DNA from: Paenibacillus larvae subsp. larvae
GTDB lineage: Bacteria > Bacillota > Bacilli > Paenibacillales > NBRC-103111
DNA length: 64,000 nucleotides
Direction: 5' to 3'
Assembly (NCBI RefSeq): GCF_002003265.1
Contig: NZ_CP019687.1
Location: forward strand, 1 to 64,000
Under the pieces are notes generated by a model that was not told the origin of the DNA, did not search any database, and saw only the letters and a list, made by a program, of their open reading frames with translations. Positions 26,941-37,623 of the stretch are shown here, piece by piece. How positions within the stretch are numbered: the stretch's first letter is position 1; each line of letters starts with the position of its first letter. The position numbers and the translations under genes were made by a program.

Positions 26941-29151
26941 TTAATTAAAATTTTGATTAGGAAGGATCCAGAGAGGTCCCTTCCAGGTGGAGATTTGATA
27001 CCAATCGCCCTGTTTACCCAGTACAGTTACAGTTTGGGGGGATACGGACCCTGAATAAACCCCATTTGGTTCACTGTGCAGTGATGTAACTTTTGTCAAA
27101 GTTATCGTGCTTGGAAGAGAAGTATCATGGTTTGGCAGTATCCACAAGGGACCTCTCCAGGTTTGAATCAGATACCAGTCTCCTTTTTTATCCAGAACCG
27201 TTACATTTTGCGGAGCTGATACGGTCCCCATATAAGTAGAACTGGAATCCGGTTTCTCATGCAAGGAAGTATTCATAAACAGAAGAAGCTTTTCCGGTAC
27301 GGAGAAATCCCGGTTAGGTACGATCCAAAGAGGCCCCTTCCAAGTGGTGATTTGATACCAATCGCCTTTTTTAGCCAATACGGATACGGTTTGCGGGGAT
27401 AAAGCCCCCAAATAAGCACTCTTTTCGTCAGGCTCGTTGTGCAGCGATGTCACTTTGGTCAGGGTGATCGTAGCCGGAAGCGAAAAATCATGATTTGGCA
27501 ACACCCAAAGAGGACCTCTCCAGGTTTCGATCAGGTACCAGTCGCCTTCCTTACTTAAAATACTGACATTTTGCGGAGCCGAGACGGTTCCCATATAAGT
27601 GGAGCTGGAATCCGGTTTCTCATGCAAAGAAGTATCCTTGGACAGAGGAAGCTTCACCGGCAGGGAAAAATCCCTATTCGGTACGATCCATCGGGCCCCT
27701 TTCCAGGTTTGGATTTTCACCCATTCCCCTTGTTTCGCCAGTACACTTACGGTTTGGGCCGTGATCGCTCCGTCCACAGGTCCGCCAGGTGACATATGAA
27801 GGGAACTCGTCGCGATCAGATTAATGTGGTCAATGACCGGATCAGGTCCCGGACCGGGATCAGAACCACCCGTGAGGGTTGTCCCCGGATAGTAAAATTG
27901 CAAAATCTCTTTGTAGGATTGTCCGGCTTCCCCCCGGGCTTTCATACCGTATTGACTCATTCCGACCCCATGGCCGTAGCCTTTACCGCTGACGGTATAG
28001 CTGTTCGAACCGTTCGTCACATTCGTAACCAGAAGACTTTTCCAAATCGCGTTTCCTATCATAGCGCGAAGCTGGCTAAGCTTCAGATCATGAAAAGTTG
28101 CTGTCTGAATCTTGATGGACCCGTCCGGGTTCAGTTCATTTTTGGCCATGTACTGCACGGTGATGCTTCCTTTTATGCTTCGCCCGCTGCTGTTTTTGGC
28201 AGCATCTACGGTCAGGCTGGAAATCCCGGTGATTTTCAGGTCTTTGCCTCCGTAGCCGTTATTCAGCATAAAAGTCTTCATGTTGGCGGCCTCATTTTTG
28301 TTGGCTTCAACCACCTGACTCCACCAGCTGTTCGGATTTTTAAGGTCGAGACCGGCTGTAGAAATTTGTGTTTTGTTCAATGTAACGGACCAATTGTATG
28401 AATCATCATACGGGTCGCGCTTAGCGGTCAGGTAAGGTATAGAAGAACCGCCCCATGCATTTTCAGCAGATTCAGTCATTCCTCCGTTGCTGGCAGAGAA
28501 ATAAGTTTGTGCATAGGTCCCGCCGTACATCAGAACGACTCCGGCAGTTTGATCTACTGCCTGGCTGGTTTTATCCTGCTAGCTGGAGTATCCGCCGTAT
28601 ACCTGATAACTTGTTGTATCATCCATTGTTTTACCGGCGGATGTAAAACGGCTTGCGTGGGTTCGTGCGGAAACCGCTTGTGCTTTTAAGGATTCCAGCG
28701 GATAGGCAGAACTAACCTCCTTTGGCAGAACGCCTTTAAGATAATCCTCCATAGGCAGTTTGTTTACCGGTGTTACGATAGAGCCTTCCGCTTGGAAAGT
28801 GATCGTACCCGTGTAACTGTTCCCATTTTGAATGGTTAACGTGGAACTGGTGCCGTAGGTAACGGGAACCATGGAAAATTGCGCTCCGAATTCTCGCAGC
28901 TTTTGATTTCCCGAATAAAGGGAAAGAACGCCGGACGAGGCTTTCACCGTGTAGGTTTGGCCTGAGTTTAAGGCAGATCCGGTTTCTGAAATCCGGTAAT
29001 TTCCAGTTACCTTAACATCAATAGATGAATTCTTGCCTATGTAGTTCACCAGCTTCACGGCAACCTGGGAAGTATCAGCGCTGGCATTCCCTTGTGGGAT
29101 TACAGTGAACAGCATAGATGCAGCCAAGAGAATGGCAAACAGCTTTTTCAA
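26941..29151 (-). pseudogene. SpoIID/LytB-domain secreted protein with five SH3-like repeats; in-frame amber stop
   Basis: It begins at TTG 29151 (AAAGGAG upstream) with a signal peptide. A SpoIID/LytB domain follows (PMEDYLKGVLPKEVSSAYPL; LKAQAVSARTHA; GKGYGHGVGMSQYGMKARGE). This fold includes the SpoIID lytic transglycosylase that strips peptidoglycan during engulfment, and the LytB amidase enhancer. From about residue 420 there are five SH3-like wall-binding repeats of about 57 residues (TSLHEKPD...GDWYLI-TW-GPLW-LPN), arranged as a duplicated two-repeat unit. A TAG at 28579-28581 interrupts the frame once, at YSS-stop-QDKTSQ; everything else is intact to 26941. Nonsense mutant, readthrough or read error. 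Confidence 0.85.
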
Positions 29152-29636
29152 TTATTTCGACTCCTTTCATGCAAAAATAGATGGCCGCGTATCTATTTCG
29201 ATAAATAACGACAAATTCCTTCTTATCAAAAGCTGAAAGGTCGGAAACTTACCCGTTTTCCTGTTTTTTCACGATTTCCCTTTATAGATAAATGTCTCTT
29301 CGAGGAGAGCATAAGGGACTGGTAAGTTCAAAAACGGAGAATGAGCCCATTAACGAAAGAATGATTGCACAAGATCACCGGACATATTATACTAGTAGTG
29401 TTAATAAATACCATTTTATTTTTGCTTTAAAACCTCAATTTTGTACTCATTTCACGGACATCCTGGACCAGCCTGCCGCACCCTTTTAAGAACTCTCTTT
29501 CCACAACCAAGAAGAACAGAAGAAACAATCCAACCGATATCTTGTGTATCCGCTTTCGTGAAAAAGCTGTCGTTAGTCTTAATTAGACCGGAAGAGCTAA
29601 ATTGTACTTCATCTATATGGAGGGTGTATGTAACTC
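29152..29636 (+). other. Intergenic region upstream of proline dehydrogenase
   Basis: 485 bases between divergent genes. It contains the SpoIID-gene ribosome site at the left edge and a GGAGGG site at 29619. No ORF with coding character, no clear riboswitch. Promoters of both neighbours must lie here, but no unambiguous -35/-10 pair was chosen. Confidence 0.4.
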
Positions 29637-30551
29637 ATGGAGACGATGCTTCGCAACATGTTTCAGGCATTAGGCAAAAGCCGCTCAGCCAACCGAATGG
29701 CGAGACGTTACGGTTTCCGTTTTGGGGCAAGCCGGTTTGTGGCCGGAGAAACTATAGCAGAGGCGGTTCAACGGGTACAAAAGCTGAATGAGTCGGGGAG
29801 GGCCGTTACAATCGACCATCTGGGTGAATTTGTGGGAAATGAGGAGGAAGCAAACGAATCCGCCCATATGTGCCTTGCTACGCTTGATGCCATAGCGGAA
29901 AGTGGCGTCCGGTCGAATCTGTCAATTAAGATGACTTCGCTGGGCCTTGATATCAGCAGGGATCTTTGTCTTCGAAATATGCGGAGTATTCTGGACCGGG
30001 CCCGGACATTGAACAATTTTGTGCGGATTGATATGGAAGATTATTCGCACTGCCAGATGTCCCTTGATATTTATAAGGAGCTTCGGGAGGAATACGACAA
30101 TGTGGGGATCGTCATTCAGGCTTATTTATACCGCTCTGAACAGGATGTGGAAGATTTAAGCCGGTACAATGCCAACCTTCGGCTTGTGAAGGGAGCCTAT
30201 AAGGAATCTCCTGAAGTGGCTTTTCCGGACAAAAAAGATGTGGACAGCAATTATGTGAAGCTCATTCATCGTCGTCTGTTAAACGGCTGCTATACGGCTG
30301 TCGCTACACACGATCCCCAAATAGTAAATGAGACTAAACGATTTGTAAAAGAGCGGGATATTCCGCTTGACCAGTTTGAATTTCAAATGCTTTATGGCAT
30401 TTGTGAGGATCTCCAAATGCAGCTGGTCCAAGAAGGATATAAAGTCCGTATATATGTTCCATACGGAGTGGACTGGTTCGGTTATTTTATGAGGCGTCTT
30501 GCTGAACGCCCCGCTAATGTATGGTTTGTGCTAAAAAATTTGTTCAAATAA
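29637..30551 (+). CDS. putM: Proline dehydrogenase
   Basis: 304 residues with the PRODH (beta-alpha)8 barrel features: SNLSIKMTSLGLDIS, FVRIDMEDYSHCQMSL, VIQAYLYRSEQDVEDL, RLVKGAYKE, TAVATHDPQIV, FQMLYGICEDLQ and the C-terminal RIYVPYGVDWFGYFMRRLAE. It oxidises L-proline to pyrroline-5-carboxylate with FAD at the membrane face. Start ATG 29637, 12 bases after GGAGGG. The P5C dehydrogenase gene follows after 26 bases, so the two form the proline-to-glutamate operon. The symbol follows Bacillus PutM/FadM usage. Confidence 0.93.
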   Translation: METMLRNMFQALGKSRSANRMARRYGFRFGASRFVAGETIAEAVQRVQKLNESGRAVTIDHLGEFVGNEEEANESAHMCLATLDAIAESGVRSNLSIKMTSLGLDISRDLCLRNMRSILDRARTLNNFVRIDMEDYSHCQMSLDIYKELREEYDNVGIVIQAYLYRSEQDVEDLSRYNANLRLVKGAYKESPEVAFPDKKDVDSNYVKLIHRRLLNGCYTAVATHDPQIVNETKRFVKERDIPLDQFEFQMLYGICEDLQMQLVQEGYKVRIYVPYGVDWFGYFMRRLAERPANVWFVLKNLFK

Positions 30552-30577
30552 ATAATTTGATTTAAAGGAGCGATTGT

Positions 30578-32146
30578 ATGACCACCCTAACTCAACTTCC
30601 CCCCTTTGCCAATGAGCCTTTTACGGATTTTGCCCTGGAGGAGAATAAGCAGGCCATGAAAACATCCATTGCCAAAGTCAGGAAGGAATTTGGACAATCC
30701 TATCCTCTGATTATTGGCGGAAAGTCCATTCACACGGAGCATCAGATTGTATCAATTAATCCGGGTAAACTGGATGAAACGATAGGACAAGTGGGCAAAG
30801 CTTCTATTGAACTTGCAGAGCAGGCTATGCAGACCGCCCTGGCCAGTTTTGAATCCTGGAAAAAGGCAGCTCCTGCCGAACGTGCTTCTTACCTGTTCAA
30901 GGCTGCTGATAAGATGAGACAAAGAAAGCATGAATTTTCCGCGTGGATGGTTTTGGAGGCCGGGAAAAATTGGGCGGAAGCGGATGCGGACACAGCTGAA
31001 GCCATAGACTTTTTGGAGTTTTACGGGCGCGAGATGATTCGCTTGAGCCAAACTTCTTTACATCAGCCGCTGGTCAAGCTGGAAGGGGAAGACAACAGGC
31101 TAACTTATATTCCGCTTGGTGTAGGTATGATCATTCCTCCGTGGAATTTTCCGTTGGCCATTTGCTGTGGTATGACGGCAGCAGCTATCGTGTCCGGAAA
31201 TACTGTTATTCTTAAACCTGCCTCAGCCACACCGGTCATCGCCTACAAATTTGTGGAGTTGATGAAGGAAGTGGGGCTTCCGGATGGTGTTATTAATTAC
31301 CTGCCCAGAAGCGGTGCCGAAGTGGGGGATTACTTAACGGGACATCCTAAAACGAGGTTTGTCAGCTTTACAGGTTCTAAAGAGGTCGGGCTTCGTATCA
31401 ACAGGCTGGCTGCTGAAACTCAGAAAGGACAAATCTGGATTAAACGCGTTATTGCAGAGATGGGCGGAAAAGACGGTATTGTGGTGGACGAAACGGCCGA
31501 TTTGGACGATGCGGCTGCGGGAATCGTTGCATCAGCTTTCGGCTTCCAGGGGCAGAAATGTTCGGCAGGCTCCCGGGCAATTATCGTGGAATCCGTATAC
31601 GATAAAATAGTAAGTAAAGTAGTCGAACGAACAAAACAGCTGGTTGTGGGCCTCCCGGAACACAATGCGCCGGTAGGACCTGTAATCGACAGTTCCTCGT
31701 ATAAAAAGATTTTATCTTATATCGAGATTGGAAAAAAGGAAGGAAACCTGCTGGCAGGCGGGGATAAGGCAGATGGAAACGGATATTATATTCAGCCTAC
31801 CGTGTTTGCGGATTTGGAAGGAAAAGCCCGAATAATGCAGGAAGAAATATTCGGCCCGGTTCTCGCAATAGCCAAAGCAAAGGATTGGCAGGAGGCCATC
31901 CGGATGTACAATGATACCGAATTTGGATTAACGGGTTCGTTCTACTCACGGGACGAAAGCAGGATCGAAGAGGCGCTGGTAACTATGCATTGCGGAAACC
32001 TTTATATTAACCGAAAATGCACGGGAGCTCTTGTCGGAGCCCAGCCGTTCGGAGGATTCAACATGTCCGGTACGGACTCAAAAGCAGGCGGGTATGACTA
32101 CTTGTTATTGTTCACTCAGGCAAAAACAACTTCACGGAAATTATAA
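30578..32146 (+). CDS. putC: 1-pyrroline-5-carboxylate (glutamate semialdehyde) dehydrogenase
   Basis: 522 residues, the usual length of RocA/PutC enzymes (about 515). The NAD-binding PPWNFPLAICCGMTAA, the catalytic Glu in VIAEMGGKDGIVV, and the nucleophile Cys in GFQGQKCSAGSR are present, as is EEIFGPVLAI. The enzyme oxidises glutamate-5-semialdehyde to glutamate. The start ATG 30578 follows AAAGGAG. It completes proline use with the gene upstream. A terminator follows. Confidence 0.93.
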   Translation: MTTLTQLPPFANEPFTDFALEENKQAMKTSIAKVRKEFGQSYPLIIGGKSIHTEHQIVSINPGKLDETIGQVGKASIELAEQAMQTALASFESWKKAAPAERASYLFKAADKMRQRKHEFSAWMVLEAGKNWAEADADTAEAIDFLEFYGREMIRLSQTSLHQPLVKLEGEDNRLTYIPLGVGMIIPPWNFPLAICCGMTAAAIVSGNTVILKPASATPVIAYKFVELMKEVGLPDGVINYLPRSGAEVGDYLTGHPKTRFVSFTGSKEVGLRINRLAAETQKGQIWIKRVIAEMGGKDGIVVDETADLDDAAAGIVASAFGFQGQKCSAGSRAIIVESVYDKIVSKVVERTKQLVVGLPEHNAPVGPVIDSSSYKKILSYIEIGKKEGNLLAGGDKADGNGYYIQPTVFADLEGKARIMQEEIFGPVLAIAKAKDWQEAIRMYNDTEFGLTGSFYSRDESRIEEALVTMHCGNLYINRKCTGALVGAQPFGGFNMSGTDSKAGGYDYLLLFTQAKTTSRKL

Positions 32147-32171
32147 GAGGTTTTACGGAATCATTTATCTT

Positions 32172-32202
32172 AGCCATTGGCGTTTGTCAGTGGCTTTTTT
32201 TA
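32172..32202 (+). terminator. Terminator of the proline operon
   Basis: AGCCA-TTG...CAG-TGGCT hairpin (32172-32195) followed by T7. Confidence 0.7.
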
Positions 32203-32369
32203 ACATTACATGAAGATTTGATAAAGATGTTGAAAAAAAGAGGATTTCGGCTTTCGGAAAAGAAAGCTAAAATAAATATGATGGACTTTTCAGCAAGGAG
32301 TAAGTAAAAATGCAGGAAGAGCCTTGATTAAATCTGTGAAGAAGTAAGGTGTAAAGGAGAACCATCATC

Positions 32370-33293
32370 ATGATTGAACAAACTTGGAAATTACAGGATC
32401 CTGAACAAATATCTATTCATGTTTATACATGGCAGCCTTTGGAGCAAGTCCCTATACGGGGGGTTGTCCAAATTGCCCACGGCATGACGGAGACCGCCAA
32501 ACGGTATGAGAGGTTTGCTGCGTCGCTTGCAAAAGAAGGATACATCGTCTATGCCAACGATCACCGGGGGCACGGATTGACGGCAAAACATCCGGATGAG
32601 CTGGGTTACGTTGGAGAAGACGGGTTTAACTGGATGGTTCGGAATATGGGGCAGCTTAGCGAGGAAATAAAACGCCGCCATCCCGGGCTTCCGCTTTTTC
32701 TTTTTGCCCATAGCATGGGTTCTTTTTTGGCACAAAAGTATATTTATACGTTTTCCCGGCATATTGATGGGGTGATTTTATCCGGCAGCAATGGTCCCAG
32801 GGGGATTGAACTGGCACTTGGAATAGCCGTGACCAGAACGATTATGAGTATAAAAGGGAAAAAATACCGCTCCAAATGGGTGGATTCTCTGGCATTCGGC
32901 GGATTTAACAAAGCGTTTGAACCGACGAAAACTCCTTTTGATTGGCTAAGCCGGGACGAGGAAGAAGTGGAGAAGTATATAGCAGATCCTTATTGCGGCA
33001 ATTTGAGTACCGTATCTTTCTATCACGATTTTTTCCGTCTTCTGCGGGATATTCATAAGACAGAATCTATGAGCAAAATTCCAAAAGACCTGCCTATTTT
33101 TGTTTTGGCAGGTGAACAGGATCCGGTGGGAAATATGGGCAAAGGCATTCAGAAGTTGATGAAAACTTATAGCCGGCTTGGTCTCCAGGCGGAAAGCAAG
33201 CTGTATCCGGGCGCCCGCCATGAAATTTTAAATGAATTAAACCGGGATGAGGTTACAATTGACGTGATAGATTGGCTGAATCGGCATACCTGA
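32370..33293 (+). CDS. Alpha/beta hydrolase, lysophospholipase/monoacylglycerol-lipase-like
   Basis: 307 residues of the hydrolase_4 type. VVQIAHGMTETAKRYERFA gives the oxyanion region, YVIYANDHRGHGLT-like YANDHRGHGLTAK follows, and the nucleophile is in FLFAHSMGSFLAQ. Asp is in VLAGEQDPVGNMGKG and His in LYPGARHEILNE, completing the Ser-Asp-His triad. Family members cleave lysophospholipids or monoacylglycerols. Cytosolic, no signal peptide. Start ATG 32370 behind AAAGGAG. Confidence 0.88.
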   Translation: MIEQTWKLQDPEQISIHVYTWQPLEQVPIRGVVQIAHGMTETAKRYERFAASLAKEGYIVYANDHRGHGLTAKHPDELGYVGEDGFNWMVRNMGQLSEEIKRRHPGLPLFLFAHSMGSFLAQKYIYTFSRHIDGVILSGSNGPRGIELALGIAVTRTIMSIKGKKYRSKWVDSLAFGGFNKAFEPTKTPFDWLSRDEEEVEKYIADPYCGNLSTVSFYHDFFRLLRDIHKTESMSKIPKDLPIFVLAGEQDPVGNMGKGIQKLMKTYSRLGLQAESKLYPGARHEILNELNRDEVTIDVIDWLNRHT

Positions 33294-33406
33294 GCTTGCT
33301 GATAAAGCCTTGGTATTTTTTGATTATTCAATGTGTTACAATCTAAGCAAGAGTTTGAACCTGTTCATCTTTCTAGAAGAACGCCCTTCATAATCGCTCT
33401 CCTTAG

Positions 33407-34474
<1,068 letters not shown>

Positions 34475-34483
34475 ACCTGTACA

Positions 34484-34518
34484 AGCCGTCAGAATCAAGA
34501 TCCGGACGGCTATTTTTC
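34484..34518 (+). terminator. Terminator of the LacI-type gene
   Basis: AGCCGTC (34484-34490) pairs with GACGGCT (34505-34511), followed by ATTTTTCT. Confidence 0.8.
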
Positions 34519-34529
34519 TATATACATAG

Positions 34530-34543
34530 AGAAAGCGCTTAAC
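34530..34543. promoter_or_regulatory. CRE-like site
   Basis: AGAAAGCGCTTAAC matches 12 of 14 positions of the CcpA operator consensus WGWAARCGYTWWCW. It lies about 245 bases before the next gene; function uncertain. Confidence 0.35.
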
Positions 34544-34737
34544 TAGTTTTTTTGCTATACTACTTTCTGAACATAACAAATAAACCTCTATTGTTATGGA
34601 AATTTATTCGGGCATTGGCATTTCATCGCAGTCCATACTGTACCGCTAAGAATAACGATCGGCGCTTGATTCCGCGTAGAAACAGGCAGGGATGGGCATA
34701 AAGTGACGGTTGTCATAGAAGGGAAGGGGTCTGGAGC

Positions 34738-34771
34738 TATAATGAAAATGAAAATACTCATTTTCATTATA
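34738..34771. promoter_or_regulatory. Perfect 14-bp-arm palindrome in the leader of the FUSC-like gene
   Basis: TATAATGAAAATGA (34738-34751), loop AAATAC, and its exact complement (34758-34771). The right arm abuts the ribosome site of the 34788 gene. It may be a repressor operator or an mRNA hairpin that affects translation. The arm spacing does not fit a Fur 7-1-7 box. Confidence 0.5.
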
Positions 34772-34787
34772 GGAAAGGATTTTTCAT

Positions 34788-35333
34788 GTGAACTTTATTA
34801 GAAAATTACCCCGGATCGGAATGCGCAACGTCAAAACAGCCATTGCCGTGCTGCTCTGCATCCTGATCCTGCGGCTATTTCAAATCGAATCTCCTTTCTA
34901 CGCTTGCATTGCGGCAGTCATAACGATGCAGAATACGGTGGAAGATTCTTATGAAACCGGGATCAACCGGATTATTGGTACTTTGATCGGGGCCGCAATT
35001 GGTCTTGTTTTTTGTTATTTAAACCCCCAGGACAGCCTGCTCATCTTCGTGGGTGTGATGATTGTCGTGTACGCTACGAATTTGTTGGAGAAAAAAGGGT
35101 GTACCAGCATCGCCCTGATTGTTTTTCTTGCTATTATGTTAAACATTACTGATGCTTCCCCGATTTATTACAGTATTATGAGGGTGATTGAAACGACCTT
35201 AGGTATCATTATTTCAGTTCTCGTGAATACCTTTATGTTTAATCCCCAACGCAGGAACGAAGCGAAAAAACCGGGAAATTGGCAAAGACGGATAGTCAAG
35301 CGTTTTCCTCTAATGAGGCATACACAAAAATAG
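34788..35333 (+). CDS. Aromatic acid exporter/FUSC-family membrane protein
   Basis: 181 residues from GTG 34788, behind AGGAAAGGA. Four to five hydrophobic helices, with the ArAE/FUSC features GMRNVKTAIAVLLCILILRL and ITMQNTVEDSYETGINRIIGTLIGAAIG. Family members form a membrane pore for efflux of aromatic acids or related toxic metabolites. It lacks the long cytosolic C-terminus seen in the 58646-59695 relative, so it is the short version. Intact; substrate unknown. Confidence 0.8.
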   Translation: MNFIRKLPRIGMRNVKTAIAVLLCILILRLFQIESPFYACIAAVITMQNTVEDSYETGINRIIGTLIGAAIGLVFCYLNPQDSLLIFVGVMIVVYATNLLEKKGCTSIALIVFLAIMLNITDASPIYYSIMRVIETTLGIIISVLVNTFMFNPQRRNEAKKPGNWQRRIVKRFPLMRHTQK

Positions 35334-35367
35334 GTCGTGAATTTTTCTTCCAATAAGCAGCGTAAAG

Positions 35368-35394
35368 AAACCGGAGTCCGTTAGGCTCCGGTTT
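35368..35394. terminator. Terminator between convergent genes
   Basis: AAACCGGAG (35368-35376) pairs with CTCCGGTTT (35386-35394). The T-tail is better on the minus strand, so it mainly serves the nitroreductase gene. Confidence 0.65.
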
Positions 35395-35429
35395 GGCATA
35401 TGTTCAGGGGAATTTTCAGGTTAAGAAGG

Positions 35430-36008
35430 TTAAACTTCCTGGTCGAGCCATAGGGTTTTTTCTTCATAAGGGGTACGCTTCACCCGTTCAGGGTTGGCTT
35501 CACGGTATCCAAGGTAGATAAGTCCAACTACCTGATCAATCTCTCTAAGCTTGAACAGCTCTTTCACTTTTGGATGATTGACCAGAGAAGGATTGGCTCT
35601 CCAGACAGCTCCAAGTCCCAGGGCGTGGGCAGCCAGGAGAAGGTTTTGGACAGCTGCGTGGCTTGCTGCGATTTCCTCTTCCAGAATGGCTCTTGGATTA
35701 TCAGAAGGAACACAGGCTACAACAAGAAGAAGCAGTATATCCACATGCTTTTTATGCTTTTTGAGCAGTTGTTCCCGTTCTTCCTCAGTGGGATTTTCCA
35801 GCTTATCAAGAGAGATCTGAACGGCTATATCATGAAAGGCCTGCTTTCCTTTTTCCTTCATGATGATGAATTTCCATGGTTCTGTACGATAATGGTTAGG
35901 TGCCCATGTGGCAGCCTCCAGCAACTGCCCTACGACTTCATCCGATATGATATCGGGTTTCACTCTTCCGATCGTTCTTCGGTCTCGAATTGCCTCAAAA
36001 ATATCCAT
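35430..36008 (-). CDS. Nitroreductase-family FMN flavoprotein (YdjA-like)
   Basis: 192 residues, ATG 36008. The N-terminal IRDRRTIGRVKPDIISDEVV and EAATWAPNHYRTEPWKFIIM carry the FMN-binding Arg and the Pro-N-H segment. The end shows HALGLGAVWR and VGLIYLGYREANP. Such enzymes reduce nitro or quinone compounds with NAD(P)H and are dimeric. A good Fur box lies about 70 bases upstream, so expression probably rises at low iron. That would be unusual for a detoxifying nitroreductase and could mean a role in iron release (inference). Confidence 0.88.
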   Translation of the reverse strand: MDIFEAIRDRRTIGRVKPDIISDEVVGQLLEAATWAPNHYRTEPWKFIIMKEKGKQAFHDIAVQISLDKLENPTEEEREQLLKKHKKHVDILLLLVVACVPSDNPRAILEEEIAASHAAVQNLLLAAHALGLGAVWRANPSLVNHPKVKELFKLREIDQVVGLIYLGYREANPERVKRTPYEEKTLWLDQEV

Positions 36009-36078
36009 AAATTAGTTCCTCCATGACTCCCGTATGATAGCGATTCAGGATTTTGTATTCCTTTCATTATACATATGT

Positions 36079-36097
36079 GAAAATGATTATCAATATC
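36079..36097. promoter_or_regulatory. Fur box upstream of the nitroreductase
   Basis: The 19-mer starting GAAAATGATTATC matches 16 of 19 positions of the classical Fur consensus. The other neighbour converges away, so the nitroreductase is the evident target. Confidence 0.7.
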
Positions 36098-36160
36098 ACT
36101 AATAAAAGCCCCCCTTTTCCTACATAAAAAAGGATGGTGGAAATCCGGTTCATACAATTA

Positions 36161-37594
36161 TTAAGAATAGGGGTTTCTGTTCCTTATAAATCGTTTGGCT
36201 ATCCTGTATACGATCCATACGAGAGAGACTGTCAGCATAATATCCAGAGTAACATTGAAGAGGAACAGATGTTTTTGGAGATCCGCTTCTCCATCCCCAA
36301 TGAGTGGAACCAGCAGAGCGATGATTCCGATAAAGCCTACGGACATAAGCATCTCTAGCCTTATTTTCTCAGCCGCGGTGTAGGCCATTAGCCGGTACCT
36401 GATTAGAACGGCATAATAAAGGACATAGAATAAGGTAAGCAGCCAGAGGGATCGAGGCAGGACCTTGTCTTTAAACTCACTCCAAAATTGGAAGGTGTGT
36501 GAGAGTTCGCCAGGATTTTTATGTTCGCTCTGTTCATAATTGCCCAAATAATAAGGGCGAATGGTCATTCCGTTTTCTACTCCCCGCTCAAGTTTGTTCA
36601 GCAGACGGCCAGGGTGGGTAAGGTAATACCAGCCGACATTGAAATGACTTACCTTCCCGTAGAATTTTTGCTTCATTTGGGGGTCATTTTGTGGAATAGC
36701 GGCATCTGTTTGGAAATAATTTGTCCCGGCGTTTACTGCCAGTTCAGGAGGCAGCCCTAGACTCTCCAAGTCCTTTTCCGGATTGGGTGAATCTTTGAGG
36801 ACGCCATAAAATACTGTCTGATAAATGTTAATATGTTTAAGATCTGAAGAAGCAAATACATACAGACAGGCCGAGCCGGCAATAACCAAAGCCGAGAGAG
36901 CGGCAGCCGTTCTTTTCCACAAGCGGTCATCCCGCAATGACATAAAATGAAAGCCAAGAAGTCCAAGTACGATGCCTATTGGCGTATTTTGAATTTTGGC
37001 CCCGGATAAAACCAACATGGACACATATAAAAGGATCAGAGCGGCCAAAGAAGGCCGTTCTTTGACTGTAAGATATCCGGTAAGTCCCATGATCGCAAGC
37101 AGTGAAATAAAAGAAACGGGCTCGCCGAAGAAAGAATTAAAATAAGCTACATATCCGATATCCGTAAAGATGAAAAACAAACATAGTGCCAGGGTCATAT
37201 TTGCTGCCGCCGAACCTTGTTTGTAATATTTCATAATCAGATACAAGGTGACCGCAAACAGAATGGCATAGGCGGCCCCCAAATAACGGATATCAAAATA
37301 AGAAGGGTGAAGCAATCTGGCTGCCTGCACAATAAGGAAAGCAAGCACGGTATGGAAAGTAGAATAGAACCCATTAATCGGCCCATAATCGAATTGAGTA
37401 TGGATAAAGCGGAAGTACAGCTCTTCAAATGTAGCATTCGGGTTTGCATTACCCAATCCGACCGAGGACATGAGCCTCAAAAAATCACCGTTATCGGCTA
37501 CACCGATTACGGGTTTTATAAGCAGGATATAAATCATTACAATAGATGAAGCGAGCACGATCATCCATTCCCAAGAAATGCGAATACGTTTCAT
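36161..37594 (-). CDS. Polytopic glycan hexosyltransferase-like membrane protein (WsfD-like)
   Basis: 477 residues from ATG 37594 (GGAGGGG about ten bases upstream). About eleven predicted helices. The first extracytoplasmic loop begins IGVADNGDFLRLMSSVGL, where the Asp-Asn-Gly-Asp group is in the position of the catalytic acid of GT-C glycosyltransferases. A large loop of about 130 residues sits near the C-terminal third. It resembles the WsfD-type hexose transferases of S-layer/surface glycan clusters. A polyprenyl-phosphate glycosyltransferase lies just upstream, which would supply the lipid-linked sugar donor. Confidence 0.65.
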   Translation of the reverse strand: MKRIRISWEWMIVLASSIVMIYILLIKPVIGVADNGDFLRLMSSVGLGNANPNATFEELYFRFIHTQFDYGPINGFYSTFHTVLAFLIVQAARLLHPSYFDIRYLGAAYAILFAVTLYLIMKYYKQGSAAANMTLALCLFFIFTDIGYVAYFNSFFGEPVSFISLLAIMGLTGYLTVKERPSLAALILLYVSMLVLSGAKIQNTPIGIVLGLLGFHFMSLRDDRLWKRTAAALSALVIAGSACLYVFASSDLKHINIYQTVFYGVLKDSPNPEKDLESLGLPPELAVNAGTNYFQTDAAIPQNDPQMKQKFYGKVSHFNVGWYYLTHPGRLLNKLERGVENGMTIRPYYLGNYEQSEHKNPGELSHTFQFWSEFKDKVLPRSLWLLTLFYVLYYAVLIRYRLMAYTAAEKIRLEMLMSVGFIGIIALLVPLIGDGEADLQKHLFLFNVTLDIMLTVSLVWIVYRIAKRFIRNRNPYS

Positions 37595-37623
37595 TTTAAG
37601 ATTCCCCTCCAACTGTCTTTTTG

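Noticed and set aside
27000-27800. Regularly spaced repeats considered as a CRISPR array
   Set aside because: They are coding SH3 repeats of about 171 bp with no short spacer-repeat pattern; no cas genes in the window.
27796-28401. 201-codon plus-strand ORF
   Set aside because: Antisense to the SpoIID/LytB gene; its openness follows from the codon usage of the real strand.
29292-29489. 65-codon ORF upstream of proline dehydrogenase
   Set aside because: No ribosome site and no coding bias; the region is better read as promoter DNA.
34738-34771. Palindrome considered as a Fur box
   Set aside because: The arms are 14 bp around a 6-base centre; the 7-1-7 Fur geometry is not met.
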